Shown here piece by piece: positions 18,284 to 24,433 of a DNA stretch of 24,433 bases (position 1 is its first letter; the number at the start of each line of letters is the position of its first letter). The translations under genes were made by a program, and so were the position numbers. This DNA is from Leucogyrophana mollusca (Eukaryota; Basidiomycota; Agaricomycetes; Boletales): NCBI GenBank assembly GCA_021014945.1, contig MU266670.1, positions 1 to 24,433 on the forward strand. The letters run 5' to 3'. The notes under the pieces were generated by a model that made no database searches, was not told the DNA's origin, and saw only the letters and a list, made by a program, of their open reading frames with translations.

Positions 18284-20243
18284 TATTTTCAGAGCGCCGA
18301 CATGGTGTAGAGGCGCTTCGGTGGCGGGCACGTTGTCAGCCAGTATGTGAACGGGCGCCTGGAAGAGGTGAAGAATACAGGCGTTAAGGACAGATTGGCA
18401 AGAGACGAGTGCATGGTTCGCAGAGGTACGGTGGGTCCATTGGTGCTGACTGAGGAGGTATGGCGCTCATCCTCACCCTCGCTGGGCAGATCCTCGAGGA
18501 GATGTACGCTCACGCACGAGCTCTAGTCGCACTCCAAGTCACGCGCTGCAATTATCCGCGGTTCCCCCTGTTCCTCTTTGCCTGGAAGTCGCCGTCAGAT
18601 GGAATCGGACGTGGGGTCTGTGTCGGTGTCGAGCTTTGGTGGGAACGGGACCTAGGTGGACCTGGGGGCTGGGAGTGGTAGCACGTGAGCGGGTACAGGG
18701 GGTGTGTCTACGTCTGGATCTGTGCTGCACCTGCAGGACTTCCTCGCCTCGGCAGGCGCACAGCTCCCGGAATCGATAACTACGGTGAGTTCCCAGAAGA
18801 GCGACGCAGGCTCGGCTGTTCCTTCTACGCACTCCGCCGTTCCATCGACATACTCTGCCTCTTCGTCCGCCTGCAGCAGTACGCGCAGTCAAGTTCAGCT
18901 ATGGAAGGGGTCAAGATGCTCAGTATTTCCCTCTCCCTCCCGCCCTCCTGCACTTCATTCGCACTAAAGTCCCTGCTTCTTTCCTCAAAGCTTGTAAGCC
19001 TCGCCTACAGCCCTACCACGCACCTGAACAGCCCTCTACTCCACGACCCTCACCTCTCTTCTTCCCTCCCTACACCTCGCGCTCGTCGCGCTCCAGCTCT
19101 GCGTTAGCTCCGTGTCGCCCAGGAGGGGCTGGAGCATACAGGCGTCCCACACTCGCACGGCACCATCACTTACGCGTATGGTAAACGGACGCGGGGCGGG
19201 ACGCGTATTGGATATTGAAGCGCTAGAGGTGCCTGGGGTGCCTCTGGGGTGGTGGGGCGCGTGCACGGGGTACTTCCTGCACTACCTGCATGTGTTTTCC
19301 CATTCTGAAGATGACTTACTTGACAACTCGGATCTCACACATAACAAGCCCGTCACGCACCACTCCTTCAGTTAACCACCCCAATCTCAGATGCTACCGA
19401 GATGCACTTCCTCACGCTCTAGTGGGGGATCCTGCACGTAGGCAAGAAGGATGTCGCGACGCGGGCGAGGGAAGGAGTCGAGGGAGTAACTGAGGGGTGA
19501 GTGGCTTTGTTTGCATTTGGTAGGATTTCTTTTGGGGGAGGGTGTCGTGGCTGATTGTATTCTTTGCGACTGGTGATCTCTTATGGGGGAGGTTCTGTTG
19601 GGGGTGTTTACGCTGTGGGGGGGGGGCGTTGCTAGTCTGGAGCTCATAGAAGGGATGGTCACCAGATTAGGGCGCTGCTCCCGTGGCTGTGTTTGAGCAG
19701 CAGGTTGAAGGAGCGGGGAGGAAGGGGTATTAGCTTGTATAGCAGGAGGTGCATATATGCGCGCGGGTGTGCACGTACGTGCGCATATCTGCGTGTGGGT
19801 GCGCGTGTGTTCAGGCGAGCTGCGTCCCGCTCTTCTAGCGTCGTTCTTCCTGAGATTAGGTACTCTTGGTGTGTAACTGTTTGATGCAGGGGCATCATCG
19901 TTTGATGTGTCGTTCGCGTTTGCTGGTTCTGCTGTTTTCGTTCTATGGTATCAAACTAATCACTGACGATTTCCCCTCCCCTCCCTGCTTTCTTTCCTTT
20001 TCACATCTATTCCACTCACCCGCCCTTCCCCCACCAAACATCAAATGCGACGCATACTCGATATACGCTCGTCCGGACATCATCAATACGCGTTTTGGCC
20101 GCATATACTCGGTACTCGCTCACACCTGAACACACCATCCGCCCAATCTCGAACACATACGATACACGCGAAAACGCAATACAGTCACGATCACAGCCTA
20201 TCCCTGAGAACGACAATAGGCCCCGCCGATTTGCACGCGCTCC
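18284..20243 (+). pseudogene. PEX3: Peroxin-3 pseudogene, unit 4
   Basis: Pieces in order: short N-terminal remnant (18284), VNGRLEEVKN, a deletion that removes the NLRRRF block, ALILTLAGQILEEM (18461-18502), Ser-rich linker (SAVPSTYSASSSACSS, about 18835-18880) ending VQLWKG, an intron, a weak LQ-helix region, LTL then TAG at about 19420 in place of the Ser codon of LSW, and ADLHALL (about 20225-20243). The coding remnant stops abruptly at 20243, where it is fused to the middle of X. Unit 5 has the same fusion point. A half-deleted hairpin remnant lies at 19633-19669. Confidence 0.75.
19633..19669. repeat. Hairpin remnant, unit 4
   Basis: Begins TAGTCTGGAG like the left arm in unit 2 and continues directly with the right-arm end (CTCATAGAAGGGATGG to CCAGATTA). 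Most of the left arm, the loop and part of the right arm are deleted, as expected from slippage or excision across a palindrome. Confidence 0.75.
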
Positions 20244-20990
20244 TTGGGAGGGTAACAGGGGAGTATAGACTCCCATGGCGCAGACAAGGTGCACGGAAGT
20301 ACATCATTTGTGACGTCCACGTGTAACGTCGCAAACCTAGCTCTGCATCGAGTCTCAATCCAAACGCTGTTGGGCGGAACCGACGTGGACCATTCAGCCC
20401 ACCGAACAGAAGCAGCGCGACTTACAGTATGTGCCATGGTGCATGGAAGACTGGCAAACGTTCAATCGCCTATACGAACTGGGAAGCGAACAGCGTTCGA
20501 CAGGGGGATTGATAAAATCTGCAAATCTAGTAAAGTCCGGGGCAGGCACCGCACGTAAAGGAATCTGCTGATTTACGAGTGAGGGGCTGCATCTTCTGAC
20601 CGGAAAGCGAATCTGTAGAAATCAAATTAGCTCGAGGGCCCGTGGCGACCTTGGAATGATTTCCGTAGCTCGATCGCCGCAGTGAACACAACGAGCACTC
20701 GGTATACCTGGGTGACATGTAGAAACTATGTGAATTGAGCCGCGACGTCCATGACATTGAGATGTTATTGCTTCTCACCTCGCCCAGGGTTCACCAGCGC
20801 CAGCCACGTCACCGATCTCTGGTAGCAGATCGATTCCAACGACCTGAATGGAGATCAGCAAAAGCGCGAATGAATGGTAATACATTATGGGGTAACATCG
20901 CACTCACCTTGGTTAACACAACTCAAGCGAAATACTAACATTCTGCATACGGCAGCGCTGCACCCCATGCTTGCTCGAGCCGAAACCTTG
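20244..20990 (-). pseudogene. Gene X, unit 4 (3' half deleted)
   Basis: Keeps the upstream exons best: AALPYAEC-type piece near 20960, an intron with GTGAGT donor (start about 20916) and TTCAG acceptor, the VVGIDLLPEIGDVAGAGEPW exon (20845-20790), an intron with a standard GTGAGA donor (the unit 1 copy has GTGGGA), then RYTECSLCSLRRSSYGN and the following exon. The last exon is truncated and fused at about 20244 to PEX3 sequence. An internal deletion relative to units 1 and 3 shortens the third exon (around 20610-20645). Confidence 0.45.
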
Positions 20991-21057
20991 ATCTTGATGC
21001 TGGTGATCAAGATTCGCCATTGAGAGTGGTCAGTGCCTCTTGATGGACAGTATAAAA
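20987..21057 (+). promoter_or_regulatory. Aegerolysin 4 promoter: dyad plus TATA
   Basis: CTTGATC (20987-20993) and GATCAAG (21005-21011), then TATAAAA at 21051-21057, 105 nt before the ATG. The dyad spacer differs from copy 1 by one base (TTGATG for TTAATG), but both arms are kept. Confidence 0.75.
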
Positions 21058-21155
21058 GCCTCCACGAATTGTTCAACTCGACACCAACACCTTTTCCTAA
21101 ATTTTACCATCGAACAAATACTTCTTTCCATCCTCACCAGCCAATCTCACTGAGA

Positions 21156-21626
21156 ATGCCAGACGCATATGCACTGTGGGTGGTTCTTGAGATCACGAAC
21201 TCCTTGGGAGGCCCGCTCAAGGTCCAGAATGCCAGGCTCAGTTGGTACGTACCAGTTTCTCGAGCAGACAGACGCTCGCTGATGACAATTTACAACTTCA
21301 ACAGGGGAATGTTCTACAAGAATGGCGACAAACAACGCGAGATCCCCCCGGAGGAAGTCGACAAGATCGTCATTCCTGCTGGCTCGGAGGGCTCGGTTTC
21401 GTCTTGCGGTCGCCTCGATTCTCCCTCCGGAACCGAGGGCACTATTGACCTTTATGACGACACAACCAAAGTTTGCACTTTGTACTGGGACTGCCCATGG
21501 GTATCACCTCACAACAACTTTGCGGTCCGGGATGTGAATCAAGGGTACAATGTAACCAATGGGCCGTGGAACGCGGGCACCGGTCCTCTCGGAAACATCA
21601 CAATCAAGGTCGCGCTCAAGGAATGA
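21156..21626 (+). CDS. Aegerolysin-family protein, copy 4
   Basis: Exons 21156-21244 and 21305-21626 flank a 60-nt intron very like that of copy 3, again open in frame if retained; the spliced product has 136 residues. It shares the extra Cys of copy 3 (VCTLYWDC). It differs at otherwise conserved points: AQWV is ALWV, the Lys of SWGK is Met, and WDCPWGSPTN is WDCPWVSPHN, so both the Gly and the Thr of that motif are changed. The C-terminal segment reads NAGTGPLGN. The promoter is consensus-like, with TATA at 21051 and the upstream dyad intact. Expression is therefore likely, with possibly altered ligand choice. Confidence 0.9.
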   Translation: MPDAYALWVVLEITNSLGGPLKVQNARLSWYVPVSRADRRSLMTIYNFNRGMFYKNGDKQREIPPEEVDKIVIPAGSEGSVSSCGRLDSPSGTEGTIDLYDDTTKVCTLYWDCPWVSPHNNFAVRDVNQGYNVTNGPWNAGTGPLGNITIKVALKE

Positions 21627-21654
21627 ACTACTGTCTGGAGATGGCAGACGGAAG

Positions 21655-21705
21655 GTAAGCAATTTCCGACACCAATACGCTTCGGGTGCTCATCGAAGTT
21701 CACAG
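21655..21705 (+). other. Putative 3'-UTR intron, aegerolysin 4
   Basis: GTAAGC to TTCACAG, 51 nt, starting 28 nt after the stop codon. The flank after it matches copy 2 rather than copy 3. Confidence 0.5.
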
Positions 21706-21919
21706 GCTTCTCTTGTTATGGCAATGGCGGTGAGAATTGACATCGCCGGAGATTGCGCTTCAAATTGCATCGTTCCTTTCGTTCTGCATCAAGGACATGA
21801 ATGCGTTTACATTGATGTTGTTTGTACGTACAATGTGCTAGTAGTTGGAAGAATACACCATTTGTTTCGAAGTCGTATGTTGTTCTATTCGAGCAGGCCT
21901 GAAGGAATTGTGATATAGG

Positions 21920-22290
21920 CATCATAAGATGTAGCCATCGTTACCTGAACCGAACGGCGCAACTGTAGTGCCTTCGATATTGGGAAAGTCGTAGCGGACA
22001 AATTCGAAGAGCCCCGAGGCAGAGGCCTCCAGGGAAGGCAGCGCGACCGTGGAGTATTACGATAAGGTGAGCGAGAGCCAAGGTAGAGAACGCACTGTCA
22101 GTCCAATTGCCGGCGTCGAGCGGGGTACGCTGCGCAATGTATGTCACGGTTTTGACGGCATTTTAGCCTCCCATCTAATGCTCACCAAAACGTCGGTGCG
22201 GAGCTGGCTTGACGGCGGGTAGGTGGGCGGATCGTCAACTCTGCTTGGGTCGTCACGATCACCACGGACGCTGATCGAGATCGTAGCCCA
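21920..22290 (-). pseudogene. Fragment Y, unit 4
   Basis: Homologous to Y elsewhere, with the clearest last exon (GLFEFVRYDFPNIEGTTVAP, ending GNDGYIL and a stop at about 21926). The GCGCAG acceptor of the first intron is intact, but the acceptor of the second has changed from CCACAG to CCACGG (about 22048), which should abolish normal splicing. The upstream end is shortened by a deletion at about 22285. Confidence 0.4.
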
Positions 22291-22400
22291 TAACCGCGGA
22301 GCTTGCACTCACTCCTACGTAAACAGTTTCACTTCCTCTCTCTACAATTGCTCCCAATATTGAAACCAACAACCTGCCTTATACTCAACAGCACACGCAA

Positions 22401-24166
22401 GTATTTTCATGAGCGCTGCCATGGTATAGAGGCGTCTTCGGTGGCGGGCACGTTGTCAGCCAGTATATGAACGAGCGCCTGGAGGAGGCGAAGGATAAAG
22501 GCGTCAAAAAAGAATTGGCGAGGGACAAGTGCGTGGTTCGCAGAGGTACGGTGTCCATTGGTGCTGATTGAGGAAGTTGGTTCACCAGCCTCCGCCAACG
22601 CTTCTAGCACACACGAAGACGACATGTACACAACTATGGTGCTCATCCCCACCCTCGCCGGGCAGATCCTCGAGTAGATGGACGCTCACGCACGAGCTCG
22701 AGTCGCACCCCAACTCCCGTGCTGCATTAATCCGCAGCTCCTTTTCTTCTCCTTCACCTATGCAGTAGGAGCCGCCATCAGATGGGGAGTGGGACGCAGG
22801 GTCTGTTTCAGTGTCGAGTTTGGGTGGGAATAGGAACTGGGTGGACCAGGGGGGGGGGAGTAGTGGCGCGTGGTCGGATGTAGGAGGTGTGTCTGGGTGT
22901 GGATCGGCGCCGCACCTGCGGGACTTCCTCGCCTCGGCAGGCGCGCGGCTCTCGGATTCGATAGCTACGGCGAGCTCCCAGAAGAGCTACGCAGGTTCGG
23001 CTGTTCCTTCTACGCACTCCGCCGTTCCATCGACATACTCTGCCTCTTCGTCTGCCTCCAGCATTACGCACAGTAAAGTTCAGCTATGGAAGGACGTCAA
23101 GACGCTCAGTATGATGCTCCCCCTCCCGCCCTCCTGCACTTCATTCGCACTCACTCATGTCCCTGCTGCTTTCCTTAAAGCTTGTAAACATAATTTACAG
23201 CCCTACCACGCCCGCTAACAGTCCTCTACTCCACGACCCTCATCCCCCTTCTTACTTCCCTCCAGCTTGCGCTCCTCGCGCTCCAGCGCTGCGTTAGTCC
23301 GTGTCGCCCTCGCTTGAGCGCATACAGGCGTCCTGCGCGTAGGGCGGAAGGATGTCGCGACGCGGGTGAGGCAAGGAGGGCGTATTTGAAGGGTGAGTGA
23401 TTTTATTTGCATTTGTCAGGGTTCGGAGGAAGATCGTGGCTGTTTTATTCTTTGCCAATGGTGATCTCTTGTGGGGGAGGTTCTGTTGGGGGAGTTTGCG
23501 TCGAGAGGAGGGGCGTTGCTAGTCTGGAGCCCATCCCTTCTATGAGGCAAGCCGTCGGTATACGCAGCTTGCCTCATCTAAGGGATGCTCACCAGATTAG
23601 GGCGTTGCTCCCGTGGCTGTGTTTGAGCAGCAGGTTGAGGGACCGGGCAGGATGGGGATAATAGCGGGGATAACAGGAGGTGCATATATGCGTGTGGGTG
23701 CGCGTACACACCCATGACGGTGCGCGCGTGTGTTAAGGTGAGCTGCGTCTCGCTCTTTTAGCGTTGTTCTCCCTGAGACTCCCAGGTACTCTTGGTGTGT
23801 AATTGTTTGACGCAGGGGCGTCATCATTTGCTGTGTCGTTCGCGTTCTCTGGTTCTCCTGTTTTCGTTCTGTGGTACCAAACTGATCACTGACGATTTCC
23901 CCTCCCCTCCCTGCTTTCTTTCCTTTTCACATCTATTCCACTCACCCGCCCTTCCCCCACCGAACATCAAATGCGACGCATATTCGATATACGCTTGTCC
24001 GGACATAGTGAATGCGGGTTTTGGCCGCATATACTCGGTGCTCGCTAACACCTGAACACACCACCCGCCCAATTTCGAACACATACGATACACGCAAAAA
24101 TACACAATCACGACCGCAGCCTATTACTGGGGGCGGAGGTGGGTCCCGCCGATTCGCACGCGCTCC
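22401..24166 (+). pseudogene. PEX3: Peroxin-3 pseudogene, unit 5
   Basis: Pieces in order: FHERCHG (22405), MNERLEEAKDK (about 22468), LRQRF-type block after a CACCAG acceptor, LIPTLAGQILE then TAG at 22675, Ser-rich linker ending VQLWKDVKTLS (about 23078-23108), an intron, LYSTT-type helix region (about 23225), the same internal deletion as unit 3 (near 23330) that joins the helix region directly to GRKDVATRVRQ, a hairpin in the following intron (23520-23599), and a short DSHALL-type remnant fused to X at about 24166. Stops and deletions rule out function. Confidence 0.75.
23520..23599. repeat. Long hairpin in PEX3-ψ intron, unit 5
   Basis: Same element and same relative position as in unit 2. 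Arms 23520-23552 and 23567-23599 still pair over most of their length, but with more mismatches, and the loop has diverged. Total span is again 80 nt. Confidence 0.8.
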
Positions 24167-24433
24167 TTGGGAGGGTAACAGGGGAGTATAGACTCCCATG
24201 GCGCAGACAAGGTGCATGGAAGTACATCATTTGTGATGTCCACGTGTAACGTCGCAAACATAGCTCTACATCGAGTCTCAATCCAAACGCTGTTGGGCGG
24301 AACCGACATGGACCATTAAGCCCACCGAACAGAAACAACGCGACTTACAGTATGTGCCATGGTGCATGGAAGACTGGCAAACGTTCAATCGCCTATACGA
24401 ACTGGGAAGCGAACAGCGTTCGACAGGGGGATT
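24167..24433 (-). pseudogene. Gene X, unit 5, cut by window end
   Basis: The same PEX3-X fusion as unit 4 (junction about 24166), followed by the remaining part of the last exon, the conserved intron (minus-strand GTAAGT donor at about 24347) and most of the next exon up to the window end. By its similarity to unit 4 an aegerolysin gene may follow outside the window. Confidence 0.45.

Larger units (their letters stand above)
4341..24433. repeat. Degenerate tandem array: PEX3-ψ / X / aegerolysin / Y units
   Basis: Five units follow head to tail, starting near 4341, 8465, 13025, 18284 and 22401, so full units are about 4.12, 4.56, 5.26 and 4.12 kb. Each starts with a decayed PEX3 gene on +, then gene X on -, an aegerolysin gene on +, and fragment Y on -. 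The fifth unit runs off the window inside X. Length differences come from an extra block in the PEX3 of units 2 and 3, deletions in PEX3 (units 3 and 5) and in X (units 2, 4, 5), and extra sequence at 8200-8460. Similarity is obvious by eye along most of each unit, although all copies differ at many positions, so the array is not recent. Confidence 0.9.

Noticed and set aside
4341..24433. Functional PEX3 genes
   Set aside because: Each copy lacks exons or has in-frame stops, frameshifts or lost splice sites, and none has both an intact N-terminal and C-terminal part.

Overview
The window is nuclear DNA of a mushroom-forming basidiomycete (Agaricomycete type). The signs are short spliceosomal introns of about 45-70 nt (GTRNGY donors, CTRAY-type branch points, YAG acceptors), TATA boxes at fixed distance from starts, eukaryotic gene spacing, and an aegerolysin family, which is typical of these fungi. 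No rRNA, tRNA, CRISPR array, bacterial operon or complete transposon is visible.

Layout. Positions 1 to about 1860 hold the 3' part of one multi-exon gene of unknown function with a 21-bp minisatellite coding for DGPD repeats. Positions about 1860 to 4340 have no convincing gene, only a 22-bp minisatellite and a small inverted repeat. From 4341 to the window end lies a degenerate tandem array of 4.1-5.3 kb units, each in the order: decayed peroxin-3 (PEX3) gene (+); unrecognised multi-exon gene X (-); aegerolysin gene (+); unrecognised gene fragment Y (-). Units start near 4341, 8465, 13025, 18284 and 22401; the fifth is cut by the window end before its aegerolysin gene.

The four aegerolysin genes (starts 7088, 11804, 17076, 21156) are the only array members that look intact. 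Each has a TATA box 105 nt before its ATG, a coding intron at the same Trp codon, a complete frame of 135-136 codons after splicing, and a 51-nt intron-like segment just after the stop. PEX3, X and Y are decayed to different degrees by stops, frameshifts, splice-site loss, deletions and insertions. This suggests that a block containing PEX3, X, aegerolysin and Y was amplified, and only aegerolysin was kept functional. The units are mosaics: different pairs share different derived features, which points to repeated unequal crossing-over or gene conversion.

Aegerolysins are small cytosolic-type beta-sandwich proteins that bind sphingolipid-containing membranes, and some act as the membrane-recognition half of two-component pores with a MACPF partner. 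I see no MACPF signature in the window. PEX3 is the peroxisomal membrane anchor for PEX19, and its presence here is most simply hitch-hiking. All functional statements rest on recognising family patterns by eye, without database search.
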